From Mantamonas sphyraenae (lineage: Eukaryota; CRuMs; Mantamonadidae): a DNA stretch of 64,000 nt. Below are positions 29,902 through 41,100 of this stretch, piece by piece. The stretch covers positions 186,001 through 250,000 of the forward strand of contig JAPMXV010000005.1 in the NCBI GenBank assembly GCA_026936335.1, read 5' to 3'. Position 1 is the first letter of the stretch. Each line of letters starts with the position of its first letter. Position numbers and translations under genes: made by a program. The notes under the pieces were generated by a model. That model did not search any database. It was not told the origin of the DNA and worked only from the letters and a program-made list of their open reading frames with translations.

Positions 29902-31151
29902 ATGAGCTCCAGCGAAGACCAACCCCAAATGATCTACAAGTATGAACATGGTTTTCCCTCGTGCCCGTTTGTCCACCATCGACCCGTGCGCGCAGCCGGA
30001 ATCCCTCTGTGGATCGCCCACTGACACGGATTCCGTCCTCCCACACCCCAGCTACCTGGGCAAGACCGGCCTCAAGGTCTCCGCCCTCAGCCTTGGATCG
30101 TGGCTCACGTACGGAACCAACACCGGCCAGGGTAAGTTTCCCCACGGCGGAAAAAAAAAGGGATCCGAGGCTTCCCTTGACGACAAAAAGCATTCGCTAC
30201 CCACGAGAGACTGACACCAGGAGCACCACGACCACCACAGAGGACTGCACTGCAATCATGGCCAAGGCCAAGGAGCTGGGCATCAACTTCATTGACTGCG
30301 CCGAGGTGTACGCGGCCGGCGAGGCAGAGTCGTTGGTGGGTCAGGCGATCAAGGATCTGGGCTGGGAGCGTGACGAGTTTGTGATTTCCACCAAGATCTT
30401 CTGGGGTGGGAGTGGAGTCAACCAGCGTGGTCTGTCTCGCAAGCATCTGATCGAAGGCACCCGCAAGTCGTTGAAACGTCTGCAGCTGGAGTACGTGGAT
30501 CTCCTGTTTGCCCATCGCCCGGACAACGACACACCCATGGAGGAGACTGTGCGAGCCTTCAACTACCTCATCGAAAACGGCTATGCCTTCTACTGGGGCA
30601 CCAGCGAGTGGAGCGCTCAGCAGCTGCAGGAGGCCCATGCCGTTTGCGACCGCCTGGGTCTCATCAAACCCGTCATGGAGCAGCCCGAGTACAACATGTT
30701 CAACCGCACCAAGCTGGAGAAGGACTACCTGCCCCTGTTTGCCAGCGAAGGTGGCCTGGGCACCACCACCTGGTCGCCCCTCAACTCGGGCATCCTCACG
30801 GGAAAGTACAACGATGGCATCCCTGAAGGTTCCCGTCTGTCCCAGAAGAGCTGGGTGCCCCAGATGCTTGCTGACAAGCTGCAGACCGAAGAGGGCAAGG
30901 CCAAGCTGGAAAAGGTGCGCAAGCTCACAGACCTCGCTGGCGAACTTGGATGCTCCATGGCCCAGCTTGCCGTCGCCTGGTGTGCCAAGAACCCCAACGT
31001 CAGCACCGTCATCCTTGGTGCCAGCAAGATCAGCCAGCTTGAGGAGAACGTCGGCGCTCTCCAGTTCCTTGACGCCCTCACCGACGACGTCATGGAGAAG
31101 ATCGATGCCATCCTTGACAACGCCCCCGAGCAAGAGCGCAACTGGCGTTGA
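29902..31151 (+). CDS. Kv channel beta-subunit-like aldo-keto reductase
   Basis: An NADPH-dependent aldo-keto reductase of the AKR6 (Kv-beta) type. Three exons: 29902-29939, 30052-30131 and 30241-31151; 342 residues, in phase at both joins (introns of 112 and 109 nt). Family motifs are YLGKTGLKVSALSLGSW, FIDCAEVYAAGEAE (catalytic Asp and Tyr), VISTKIFWGG (catalytic Lys), RGLSRKHLIEGTRKSLKRLQ, NTP-binding TWSPLNSGILTGKY and ILGASKISQLEENVGA. Where animal Kv-beta has Asn in FANRPD this protein has FAHRPD, the His of ordinary aldo-keto reductases, so the active-site tetrad is complete and catalysis is likely. No N-terminal inactivation peptide is present. No potassium channel gene is visible in the window, so a channel partner cannot be claimed. 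Confidence 0.93.
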
Positions 31152-31246
31152 TTGTGTGTCTGTGTGTGGCGAGAGGAACAAAGGCAACCCAAAGATTCCC
31201 CCTCCCCGCTGCCTCCACCAACCCTGCCTCCCCGTGTGGTGTTTCC

Positions 31247-33985
31247 ATGAAAAAGAGACCCCGTCCCTCTTCCCATCTTCCACGGTCCTCCCATGCACGC
31301 CTACACGCCGCATCCCACCCGGTGTCCTCCTCCTCATTGCCGCAACACGATCAAAAGAGGCAACGGTCAGAGTTCCCGAGATCGGCCTCCTCTTCATCCG
31401 CCCATCTCACGCATCCTTCGTCTGCAGACTCCACACTCCCGTCCACACTGTCCAAATCCTCCATCAAATCCCAGTATGCGTCCATTCGCCAGAAACTGGC
31501 TCAACTCCGCAAGAACAGGCTGGCCGAGCGCAATCGCTCACCTGGAATCCGCGCCACGCACCCCCACCACGCCATCTATGACTCGATGATGGCCAAAAAG
31601 GTCAAACGACGCAGTGAAATCCTCAATGCCAAGAAGATCGACCCCAAGTTGGCCAAAGCGTTCAAGAGCCCGCTCAAGAACCGTGGCAGTGGAAATTCGT
31701 CCAGCCGCACCCTGGGTGTCCGCCGATCTCGCCAGCCCGTGGCTCTGTTTGATGCAGCCGCAGACAATGCCCTTGTGTTGCACGAGGCCAGTCGTGAAGT
31801 GCAGGTGAAAACAAACGCCCTGGGCCTGAAGGAGTCGACCAAGGAGGTGGACGTCGTTGTCGATCCAATCCTTTCTCGCTGGCTGCGACCCCACCAACGC
31901 CACGGCGTCAAGTTCATGTATGATTGTCTGGTGGGCAAGCAAATCACAAGCCTGCACATCCCTTCCAAACCCAAGGGCAAGGGCAAGGGCAAGGGTGGCA
32001 ATGGGGGCGGGAATGGAGTCGACGGCGAGCCCCTCGATGACGGACAGGACAAGGAAGCACACGACGACGGGACACCAAACACATTCTACGGGTGTGTCAA
32101 TGCAGACTCCATGGGACTGGGCAAGACGCTGCAGGCCATCACGACCATCTGGACCCTGTTGAGGCAGTCCCCGTGGGGCAAACCCATGTGCCACAAGGTC
32201 ATCATTGCCTGTCCCACCTCTCTTGTGCGCAACTGGGAAAGTGAGTTTGGCAAATGGCTCAAGGGTCGCACCGTCAACCTCCTTGTGTTGGGAGGCACCA
32301 GCAGGGCCAAGACCGAGCGCATGCTTCAGGATTGGGCTGCCACTCGCTACTACCAGGTGCTCATCCTCAGCTACGACATGTTTCGACGCAACGCACAGGT
32401 CCTTCATCGCGGCCCATGCGATCTGCTTGTGTGCGACGAGGCCCACCGTCTGAAGAACGGCAAAATCCGCACCACCAAAGCCATTGCCGCCCTGCGCACC
32501 CCTCGTCGTCTCCTCCTGTCCGGCACACCCATCCAGAACGACCTCGAGGAGTTGTTCAACATGGTGGAGGTGTGCAACCCGGGTCTGCTGGGCAACCCCG
32601 CAGCCTTTCGCAGACACTTTGAACGGCCCATCCGAGCAGGACGCGACGCCGGTGCCACAGACAAACAGGTGAGGTTGGCAGAGCAGCGATCACAGGAGCT
32701 CAGTGGCCTTTTGGCCCAGTTTGTGCTGCGCCGTTCGGCAGAGATCAACCAGCAGTACCTGCCCGACAAGGTGGAACAGGTGGTCTTCTGCAGGCCCTCT
32801 TCCCTCCAGAGGGCATTGTATGCACACGTGCTGCACAGCAAGGAGCTGCGCAAGGCTCTGCGAGGTACATCGGCTGGCACCCTGCCCATGCTCAACGATC
32901 TCAAGCGACTGTGCAACCATCCCGCTCTCGTGTTTGATGCCGTCCACAAACACCGTGCCAAGGCAGGCGACAACGAAACCAGGGCTGACTCTGTGTTTGC
33001 AGGTGCCTACGATCTGTTCCCGCCCAGCTTCAGCGACTCTGGCCCACCCCGCATCGTCCAACCAGTCCACAGTGGCAAGCTGCGTGCACTCGACGCACTC
33101 CTTCAGAACATCCGCAAACACACCAAAGACCGCGTTGTCGTCGTCTCCAACTACACCTCCACCCTCGCCCTCATCCAACGCCTTTGCCTCCAGCGCCGCT
33201 GGCCCTTTCTCCGCCTCGACGGCTCCTGCACACAGAACGCCCGCCACAGCATGGTCACACAGCTCAACAACCCCACTTGTGCCTGCTTTGTGTTTCTTCT
33301 CTCTGCAAAGGCTGGCGGTGAGGGTCTCAACCTTGTTGGTGCCAACCGCCTTGTACTCTACGATCCCGATTGGAACCCTGCCACTGACCTGCAGACGTGT
33401 GCACGTGTCTGGCGGCCCGGCCAGAAGAAGCAGGTGTACATTTATCGCATGCTCACCGCCGGCACCCTGGAGGAAAAGATCTACCAGCGCCAGCTGGTCA
33501 AGAACGACATCAGCAAAAGCGTCGTCGACGACGAAAAGGATCTCAAACGCAACTTTTCAGGACGCGACCTGCGTGAACTGTTTCGTTTCAACGAACACAC
33601 CACCAGCGACACACACGACCAGCTCCAATGCAGGTGCAAGCGCAAGTTGAAGCGCGGAAGCAACACCGGCAACCACGAAACACACAGCCTCTCCAGCAGC
33701 GTGGGCAAGCAGCTCGAGGACGAACCGGATGTCGACGACGACGACGAAGCTGGAGACTTTGAGACAGAGCTGCCAGACGAAGACGACGACGAAGACGACG
33801 ACACCCTGCGCGCAAGCGATCTCACACAATGGGATCATTGGGAACGCTCCTGGATGATCAAGGACGAGATGCTGCGAAATGCAGCGAAAAAGACAGGGGA
33901 CACCATTTCTTGCGTCTTTGCGTCGCGCAAGGTGGACACCACGGGTAAGGATGACGCCGATGAGTCCGAGACACCCAAAATGTAG
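31247..33985 (+). CDS. RAD54: RAD54 family SNF2 DNA translocase
   Basis: A 912-residue single-exon gene; the ATG at 31247 (MKKRPRPSSH) is the first in frame after the upstream gene. RAD54 moves along duplex DNA and assists Rad51 in homologous recombination. Motifs in order: basic N-terminus with a Rad54-like VDPILSRWLRPHQRHGVKFM entry; motif I GLGKT; motif II DEAHRLKN; motif III LLSGTPIQND; CRPSSLQRALYAHVL; motif V AKAGGEGLNLVGANRLVLY; motif VI ARVWRPGQKKQVYIYR. The Rad54-specific C-terminal segment (KNFSGRDLRELFRF and TSDTHDQLQCRCKRK) is present and separates it from Swi2/CHD proteins. Motif I reads ADSMGLGKT rather than ADEMGLGKT. A Gly/Lys linker interrupts the region before motif I. The tail is acidic. 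Convergent with the JmjC gene, 91 bp apart. Confidence 0.95.
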   Translation: MKKRPRPSSHLPRSSHARLHAASHPVSSSSLPQHDQKRQRSEFPRSASSSSAHLTHPSSADSTLPSTLSKSSIKSQYASIRQKLAQLRKNRLAERNRSPGIRATHPHHAIYDSMMAKKVKRRSEILNAKKIDPKLAKAFKSPLKNRGSGNSSSRTLGVRRSRQPVALFDAAADNALVLHEASREVQVKTNALGLKESTKEVDVVVDPILSRWLRPHQRHGVKFMYDCLVGKQITSLHIPSKPKGKGKGKGGNGGGNGVDGEPLDDGQDKEAHDDGTPNTFYGCVNADSMGLGKTLQAITTIWTLLRQSPWGKPMCHKVIIACPTSLVRNWESEFGKWLKGRTVNLLVLGGTSRAKTERMLQDWAATRYYQVLILSYDMFRRNAQVLHRGPCDLLVCDEAHRLKNGKIRTTKAIAALRTPRRLLLSGTPIQNDLEELFNMVEVCNPGLLGNPAAFRRHFERPIRAGRDAGATDKQVRLAEQRSQELSGLLAQFVLRRSAEINQQYLPDKVEQVVFCRPSSLQRALYAHVLHSKELRKALRGTSAGTLPMLNDLKRLCNHPALVFDAVHKHRAKAGDNETRADSVFAGAYDLFPPSFSDSGPPRIVQPVHSGKLRALDALLQNIRKHTKDRVVVVSNYTSTLALIQRLCLQRRWPFLRLDGSCTQNARHSMVTQLNNPTCACFVFLLSAKAGGEGLNLVGANRLVLYDPDWNPATDLQTCARVWRPGQKKQVYIYRMLTAGTLEEKIYQRQLVKNDISKSVVDDEKDLKRNFSGRDLRELFRFNEHTTSDTHDQLQCRCKRKLKRGSNTGNHETHSLSSSVGKQLEDEPDVDDDDEAGDFETELPDEDDDEDDDTLRASDLTQWDHWERSWMIKDEMLRNAAKKTGDTISCVFASRKVDTTGKDDADESETPKM

Positions 33986-34076
33986 TATAAATTTTGATTC
34001 ATGTCAGAATCCACCCACTCATCGTCTGGCACGAATTTACCGGTCAATCAAATTTTCAATGTTCATTCGCAACAAC

Positions 34077-36710
34077 TCACCTCCTCTTGATGCCCAGCTT
34101 CTTGGCTAGGCGCGAGCGCGCCGTACCCGTCTTCTTCTTGGCCTTTGGTGCAGCAGAACTGGATGACGGCTTTCGCATGCTCCCAGACGCGGAAGGGCGT
34201 TTGCCCATCATCAACGCCCATTCCCGGTCGCGCTCCGCTGCCTTGGCTGCCGCTCGTGCACGATCTTCCTCTTCCTTCAACTCCTTGGCACTCTTCTTTG
34301 GCGCCTTCTTCTCCTTCAGTCGCTTTTTGGCCGTCTTCTTGGCGTCCAGCGCGTTGAAGCTGCCTGCCGACGTCTTGATTGTGATGCGTGCCCGTTTCAG
34401 ATCCACCTCTGTGGCAAGGTTGGCCTTCTTACGCTTGCGCGGGCCCTGTGGCTCCATGTACTCCTCGTCCTCCTCGTCGTACTCCTCGTCCGAGTACCAT
34501 GACTCCGGATCCACTTCCCGCCCCTCCACGTACTCTCCGCTGTCGTCCACGTCTCCGCGTCCGCCATAGTCTTCGTCATACGGATCATCGTCGTATCCAC
34601 CTCCGTCAAAGTCATCGTCTGGTTCGTCGTCGTCGATCCCCTGCATGTCCCCAAACTCCTTATCCATCTCCAACATCACCGGGTCCACAATCATCGCCCC
34701 ATTCCCCTTGTCCTGCTCCTTTGTGGTCTTGCTCTTCTTACCCTCCTTGCCCTTACTGCCCTTACTGCTCTTCTTTTTCTTCTTGCTTCCTGTGGACGTG
34801 CCATCACCCTGCGTTGTCTGTGCCGCACCCTGCGCCGCCTTTGCAGCCTGCTTTGCCTTTTGCTGCCATGCCAAGCCCCCATCGTCGTCGTCGTCATCGT
34901 CACTCAACTCCTCCTCCGAGGAGAACAGACCTGCTTCGTCTTGTTCGAGTTCTGGGTTGCGATAGGGCACGTACTGCGGGGTGTACGTCTGCACAGGCAC
35001 TTCGGGCTCGTCTCCACGACTGCTACTCCGTGTGCTCACTGTGCGCACATACTCCTCCTGATGCTCCCTTTCATCTTCGACAAACGCTGCCTGGGATATC
35101 TTGATCTTGAGTGCCTTGGACGGGTCATTGCGTCGCACAAAGTCCGCCAGCTCACTCAACAGTTCCAGCTGCCTACGACGCTCCAATGGCAGATACTGAC
35201 CCTCCGAATTGAGGGGAATGTTGGCCACACCTGTGTTCCACCTGCCTGCCAGCTTCCACAACGCCTTCATCCCACGCACCTCATGGATGGACGGTTTGCG
35301 AGTGCCACTTTGCACCTGCAACGCTAGCTCCTTGATGGCCAGCCAGCACATTTGACGGAACATGGGGAACCGGAACTTGCTGGGCACACGGATGCGATTT
35401 TCCAACGCATAGATGTTCAGCTGCATGGTCGCCTGGGCGGTGTGCAGAAAGTTGCCTCCAAACACAAGTGTGTCTTCCGGTGTGTACACTGCATGGATCC
35501 AACCCGACGGGATGAGCATTGTGTTGCCCGCCTTTAGGCGTGCCTGGTACACCTGTGAACTGTCCACCATGCTTGCGAAAAACGTGGTGCTCTGCTTGCC
35601 CGACGTCGACCACTTCTCAAACGCAGCAAGGTTATCCTTGCTGGGTGGAATGAGCAAGAACACCTTTTGGCCACGCACGACGTGGTACCACACCGAGGAG
35701 CCACCAAAGTCGATGTGAAAGTCGGTGTACGACCCGGCAATGCCCATCAGACAGTACAGTTGCACCTTGGGATACAATTGCAGCTCTGCGTATTCGTCCA
35801 ATTGCTGCATGCGCTTCAACTGACTGGGCCACACCGTGTCAATCCAGTCGATGTCCCGCACGGCCTGTGGTGCCTGCACGTGTTCCGCAAGCTCCGTACC
35901 ACTAAACTCCAGTGAGATGACATTGAGGATCCGTGTGCGCTGTGTCCTGCCCGGCCCCTCAAAGTACTCTGCCCACTGTTGCACGTTCCACTGCGGCGTC
36001 ACCTCTCGCTGCGTCATGACATCCACAATGTTGATCGGCGTCTCCGCTCCCACCAGCTCCGCAATCCGATGGATGCTGGTGTCCTGTGCAGGCACACGCA
36101 ACCCCAACCCATCACTCTGTTCCACCAGCAACGGTTCCGAGAATCCTGTCTCTCGAAGGTACTCGCCCGTCAGTTCTTCGGCTGCCACCACCCGCGGATA
36201 CTCCGTCCCATACACCCCTTGCTTGTTTGTCAGCCGCGCAAACCTTGCCACTGGGATCATCCCTTCTGTGCTTGCTGTGCTCACTGCCTGGTAATCCACC
36301 ACTGTCTTGCGCTCTCGCAGGCTCCGTTCCAGTTTCGACTCTGCCTCGTTCTCCTGATCCTCCTCCTCCTCCTCCCTCTCCCGGCCCTCCTGCCCGCCGC
36401 TTCCTTCCCCTGACCTGCTTGTCTCCAGCTCCATCCCCTCTGGCTTGCTTTTGATCCGCACCTGCAGCGTCGGCATCTTGACAGTGGCTGTGGGTGTTGC
36501 TGCAGAGGAGCCCTTGCCCAGTTGCACGTCGTCGTCCTCCTCCTCCTCTTCCCGGTCCTCCGCCTTCCTGCTCTCCTCCACTTCCCCTGCCTTTGTGTCC
36601 ATTCTCTCCTCCATCACCACTTCCTCCTGCTTGGCAGCTTCAGCTTTGGCTGCCTCCCCGGCCACCGAGCCGGCCATGCTCAACAACGTGGAGGCGAGGT
36701 CGGCGTCCAT
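34077..36710 (-). CDS. JmjC-domain protein of the KDM7/KDM2 (PHF8) type
   Basis: An 877-residue single-exon gene starting MDADLASTLLSMAG. JmjC enzymes of this group are Fe(II)/2-oxoglutarate dioxygenases that demethylate histone lysines. Residues about 190-430 match the KDM7/KDM2 core: INIVDVMTQREV, RILNVISLEFSGTELAE, WPSQL, YCLMGIAGSYTDFHIDFGGS (iron ligands His and Asp of HxD), VWYHVVRGQKVFLLIPP (2-oxoglutarate-binding Lys region), MLIPSGWIHAVYTP (third iron ligand His), FGGNFLHT. All metal ligands are present, so activity is plausible. The N-terminal third is low-complexity and acidic, the C-terminal third acidic then Lys/Arg-rich (likely nuclear). No PHD finger, CXXC or F-box is visible, although animal relatives use a PHD finger to read H3K4me3. 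Head-to-head with the phosphatase gene, 122 bp apart. Confidence 0.88.
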   Translation of the reverse strand: MDADLASTLLSMAGSVAGEAAKAEAAKQEEVVMEERMDTKAGEVEESRKAEDREEEEEDDDVQLGKGSSAATPTATVKMPTLQVRIKSKPEGMELETSRSGEGSGGQEGREREEEEEDQENEAESKLERSLRERKTVVDYQAVSTASTEGMIPVARFARLTNKQGVYGTEYPRVVAAEELTGEYLRETGFSEPLLVEQSDGLGLRVPAQDTSIHRIAELVGAETPINIVDVMTQREVTPQWNVQQWAEYFEGPGRTQRTRILNVISLEFSGTELAEHVQAPQAVRDIDWIDTVWPSQLKRMQQLDEYAELQLYPKVQLYCLMGIAGSYTDFHIDFGGSSVWYHVVRGQKVFLLIPPSKDNLAAFEKWSTSGKQSTTFFASMVDSSQVYQARLKAGNTMLIPSGWIHAVYTPEDTLVFGGNFLHTAQATMQLNIYALENRIRVPSKFRFPMFRQMCWLAIKELALQVQSGTRKPSIHEVRGMKALWKLAGRWNTGVANIPLNSEGQYLPLERRRQLELLSELADFVRRNDPSKALKIKISQAAFVEDEREHQEEYVRTVSTRSSSRGDEPEVPVQTYTPQYVPYRNPELEQDEAGLFSSEEELSDDDDDDDGGLAWQQKAKQAAKAAQGAAQTTQGDGTSTGSKKKKKSSKGSKGKEGKKSKTTKEQDKGNGAMIVDPVMLEMDKEFGDMQGIDDDEPDDDFDGGGYDDDPYDEDYGGRGDVDDSGEYVEGREVDPESWYSDEEYDEEDEEYMEPQGPRKRKKANLATEVDLKRARITIKTSAGSFNALDAKKTAKKRLKEKKAPKKSAKELKEEEDRARAAAKAAERDREWALMMGKRPSASGSMRKPSSSSAAPKAKKKTGTARSRLAKKLGIKRR

Positions 36711-36832
36711 GGTGTCTGGTTCCGGTTCGATGCTTCGCCCTGCGCACACGCGCCCACTCACCCACACCACCCTCTCCCCGCAGTCCTCTGTGTGAACCTC
36801 ACCTGTCCTCGTCTTCCCTGAACCTATTTTGA

Positions 36833-38099
36833 ATGACCATGCAGGCTGTGGTGGTGTGTGTTTTTCGAGCAAACCGAAAAGTGGATCCTGACACGCAGGA
36901 GCAGCTGAGTCGTGACGCCGTCCTAGGTCTCGACACCCTGGGTGCTGACCCCACCATTGAGTCAAGCGAATGCCAACACCTGCCCAAACACCTTGTCGAC
37001 GCCCCGTCCGCTGTTCGTCTCCTGGTGTCCACCCAGCTCACCGAGTGGTCCGTAGACCAGGCCAAGAGTGCTTCCTCCGCCCTCCGAGCCCTCGACTTTT
37101 GCGACGATGTCATGGTGGCACCAGCCAGTGTGTTGGCCGACAGCCCCGTGCGTCTGGTCTGCTTCGACATGGATTCCACCGTCCTCGACGCAGAGTGTAT
37201 CGACGAACTCGCCGCAGAGATGGGCGCCGGCGAACAGGTCGCTGCCATGACCCACAAGGCCATGAGTGAAGGCATCGACTTTACCCAAGCCCTGGAGATG
37301 CGTCTCCAATTCCTTCGTGGCATGTCTGCCGATCAGATCGACTCTGTCTGGCGCACCATCGAGGCCAACCCCGGGGCAACCACCCTCTTTTCTGTCCTCC
37401 ATGCACATGACATCCAAACTGCCATCTTCTCTGGAGGCTGTATGTTATCTCCTTGCCCACTCTACTCCATGGTGTGATGTTTTGCTTCACCCGAGCTCAC
37501 TCCTCATCACCCCACGCTCACACGCTACCCCCCCCCCTCCCGCAAATCTAGTCATGTGCATTGCCCGTCGTGTGGCCCAGGCCTTTGGTGTCCCCTACGT
37601 CTGTGCCAACCAATTGGAGTTTGACGACGCTGGTTGTCTCACGGGACGTGTGCTGGGACCCGTGGTCGACGGCAGTCTGAAGCAACAGCTCACACTGGCC
37701 CTCAGCAAGGAGTTGGGTCTGGACAAGGCTGCCTTGGCTGCTGTGGGTGATGGAAGCAACGATCGCTTCATGATCCAAGAGGCTGCTATTGGTGTGGCCT
37801 ACCACGGCAAGCAAATCCTGCGTGACGCAGTCGACCACAGCATCGAGGCTGGCTTGGACTCGCTTGTCTTTTATCTGGGTCTACCCACAGACGACACGGG
37901 CTGCATTGCTGTCGATGGCACTCTGGATGCCTGTGCTTCCATGCATGACACACACTCCCTCCTCAACGATGGATGGAGCCCAGTGTTGCCCACGGGTGAC
38001 CCTTCCGATCGTCTGGATGTCCGTCTGGCCATCTCCTCCTCCTCTTCCTTCACAAGAAACACAGAATCGTCCGAAACAACCGCAAGCAACAGCAAGTAA
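36833..38099 (+). CDS. PSPH: Phosphoserine phosphatase (HAD family)
   Basis: Catalyses the last step of serine synthesis, O-phosphoserine to serine. Two exons, 36833-37439 and 37552-38099, joined in phase across a 112-nt intron (GTATGT donor, TCTAG acceptor); 384 residues. HAD motif I FDMDSTVLDAECIDELA is at about 110. The splice recreates motif II FSGGF, which confirms the junction exactly. GRVLGPVVDGSLKQQ and motif IV GDGSNDRFMIQEA follow, then the AYHGK loop. The protein is longer than the roughly 225-residue animal enzyme. It has about 100 extra N-terminal residues, like bacterial SerB proteins with an ACT-type N-terminus (not confirmed here), and a Ser/Thr tail of about 60. The stop is only 28 bp from the stop of the convergent CEP112-like gene, so the 3' ends of the transcripts probably overlap. 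Confidence 0.93.
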
Positions 38100-38127
38100 A
38101 CGGGGTAAACTGTAAGCGGGGGTTCAA

Positions 38128-41100
38128 TCAAATCGGAAGCGAGGAATCGCTCCTGTCCACCCCACTCTCGCGCTGGAAGGTCTTGAGATAGTCCAAGAAC
38201 GCAGCGTCGGCACTGGCCGTGTTTCCCAATTCCTTCTCCAGACCGTGGATGACATGTTGCTGCTCGCTGATCTGGCCCCGCAGGCGTCCCACCTCCTTCT
38301 CGTGCTGTGCCTCAAACTCGTTCCTGTCCTGTGCATACTTCATCTGCAAAGCATGCAATTCCGACTGCAGCCGGTTCACCTCTGTTCGGTGTCCCTGCTC
38401 GCTGTCTTTCAACGCAGCCTTTGCCAGCCGCTTGCTGCGTTCCCGTTCGCTCTCGTTCTCCGCGCGCACCTTTTCCAGCTGCGCCTCAAACGACTCCATG
38501 CGTGCCGCCTGCAGGGCAATCATCTCCATGGTCTGTTCCAACTCCTGCACGTGTGCCTCCTGCAACTCACGCACCCTTGCTTCGTGCTTGGCCTTCACCG
38601 ACGCCAACGCCTCCTCCACCCCTGTCTTGCTCTCCCGCATGGCTGCCAGTGCCCCCTCCAGCTCTGCACATCGTGCGTTGCGTGCGTCCACCTTGTCTCC
38701 CAGCCGTCCAATCTTCTCCTCCAGATCCACCACACGTGCGTCCCGTGCGTTCATGCTCTGTTCCAACTCGCTGATGCGCCGCCTCGCTGCACTCAAATCC
38801 CCCTGCAGCTCACCCATGCGGGTTTCGTTTGCTTCCAACGATGCCTTTTGGGTCATCACCGTGTTGGCCGCACTCTGCAGTTCGCTCGCGTGTTCGCTGA
38901 GCAACCCCTGCATGCGAGTGTCCACCTGCTGCGCGCGTGTCTCTGCACGCTTCCGTGCCTCCTCACTCTTCACCAGTCCCTGTTTCAGTTCGTCCACCTG
39001 CGTCACCAACGCCGTGTTGGCCGCTTGCATCTCCTCCAGCTTGGCTTCGTACCACCCCATGTCCTCCTGGTACTTGCTCTGCCACGATGCAATCACACTG
39101 TCCTGCGACCTGCGAATGTCCTCAAACTGCCCATCCATCTTGTCCACCACTGCCTGCTGCGTCTGCAGTGCCTTCATGGCCTGCACTCGCTGCTCCTCAC
39201 ACGCCGCCAGCTGTGCCTCCAACTGGCCCACACGCCCTTGCCGCTTGCGCGCCGCCTTCACCTCCGCCTCCAACCCCTGCAAACGCACCGCCTGCTTCTC
39301 AATGGTTTCCTCCGCACGTGTCAGCAGCGTGTGCGTCTCTGCGGTGTCCTTCTCCAGCTGCTTCTCCAACGCCCGCTGCTGCGCCAACAGTTCCCTGTTT
39401 TCCGCCTGCAACATCTGCGTCCACTGCTGCACATCCTCCCATTCCCCCTCCTCCTCCTCCTCTTTGCTCTTCATCTCTTCCAACGCACGCGTCTGCTCGT
39501 CAATCACCTCCTTGGCCTCCTGCAACTGTTGCACCAGGGCGTCCTGCTCCGCAATGCTCTCTCGCAATCGTCGTTCCGCCTCTGCACGCATCTTGCTCTC
39601 TGTGTTGATGGCCGTCTTGCCCTCATCCACCAGCGACCAGACCACCAGTGCCTCCTTCAACTCGGCCCGTGTGTTCTCCAACTCAGCCGCCTGCGCCTCC
39701 ATCGTCTCTTTACACTCGCGCACCTGCCGTTGCAGCTGCTTCTCCGCACCCAAACTCTCCTCCAACTGGGCAGTCAGCGACTGACACTGTTCCTGCAGCT
39801 GCAATGCCACGTCGTCATTGCTTGCCGACGCCATGTGTGCCGCCGCAGCCCGTTCCTGTTCCTTCTGCAACTGTCGCCGCAACGATTCCGCCTCACGGCT
39901 GGCGTCCACGTACTGTTGCTGCCACAGCCGGTTGTGTTGATGCATGGCTGCCAGTTCGTTGCTCAACTCCTCCGCCTGCTCCTCCAAACTTGCCTGGTAC
40001 TCCCGCGACTGGTTCTCCAGCTGTGCAGACACCCCCTGGTTCACGTCTGCACTGCGACGCAGCGACGCAAGCTCCCCACGCATGCTCTCAATGATCTGTT
40101 GCTGCGACAGAATGGTCTGGGATGCACTCTCCATGTCATCCAGGTGCAACGCGTGCTCAGCTTCCAATTCCTGTTGCAGCTCCTCGCAGTGTTCCTCCAG
40201 GTATTGCAACTGATGGTACACATTGCTCAGCACCTGTGTTTGGTTGCGTCCTTGTGTCGTCTGCTGTTGATGTTGTTGATGATGTTGTTGTTGTTGCACC
40301 CCACCCCGCTTGAATTCTCCTGCTCCACCGCCATCCACCCCTCCTGGCGTTGTGTTCACTCCAATCCTCCGTTCCGCCTCTTTGTACTGTGCCTCCTTCG
40401 GTGTCATCGACCCTGCAGACAGCGTCGGTGCCTTGGGTGCAGACGTACCATTGTTGTTGCGGTGCTGCTGGTGTTGCTGTTGCTGCTGCTTCAGCATGCC
40501 TGTGTATGACACTCGCATGGGTTTGCTCTGTCCCTGGCCCTGTGTGCTACTTGTGCTCTGGTCCAATGCCACTTGTCGCTGTGTGTGGGTGCGTCGTCGT
40601 TCATCCTTGTCAGACGATTCACCCTTGTCGCCGCGGTCAAATCCCCCTTCTCCCCACCCCCTCCGCCGTCTGCACCGCACACACACTCCGCTTCCTCTGC
40701 ATTCGGCTGCACGTCCACATGCACACAAACACATCATCGGTGACGCATGTGAACACCTGCTGCGTCTCGCATGTGCGGACGGACTTTGGCGCCAAAACGA
40801 CCCGCGTTTCGGCACCGGACAAAAAATACTCACCTGCTCGCGCTCGGTGCTGGTCATGGTGGAGCGTGGGGCCTGTGCTCGCTCCGAGGCACTAACAGAG
40901 CTGCCGTGGCTTGTTGTGGATGTGTTGACGAGGGCGGAAGAGCCTGCAAAGACGGTGGTGCTCTCCAGGTTGGCGGACTTGTCTGCGTCCTGCTTGGCGC
41001 GAGCGCTGGACCCACCCTGAGGACCCTTGTCGGCCAGGAAGATGCCCAAATGCTTGGGGAACTTGGGCAATGGCCCAGAGGCTGGTCGTTTGTTGAAAGG

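Noticed and set aside
38245-40509. 754-residue open frame on the + strand rich in Leu, His and Gln
   Set aside because: Antisense shadow of the CEP112-like coiled coil; high GC and Glu/Gln codons keep the other strand open. No splice or start context.
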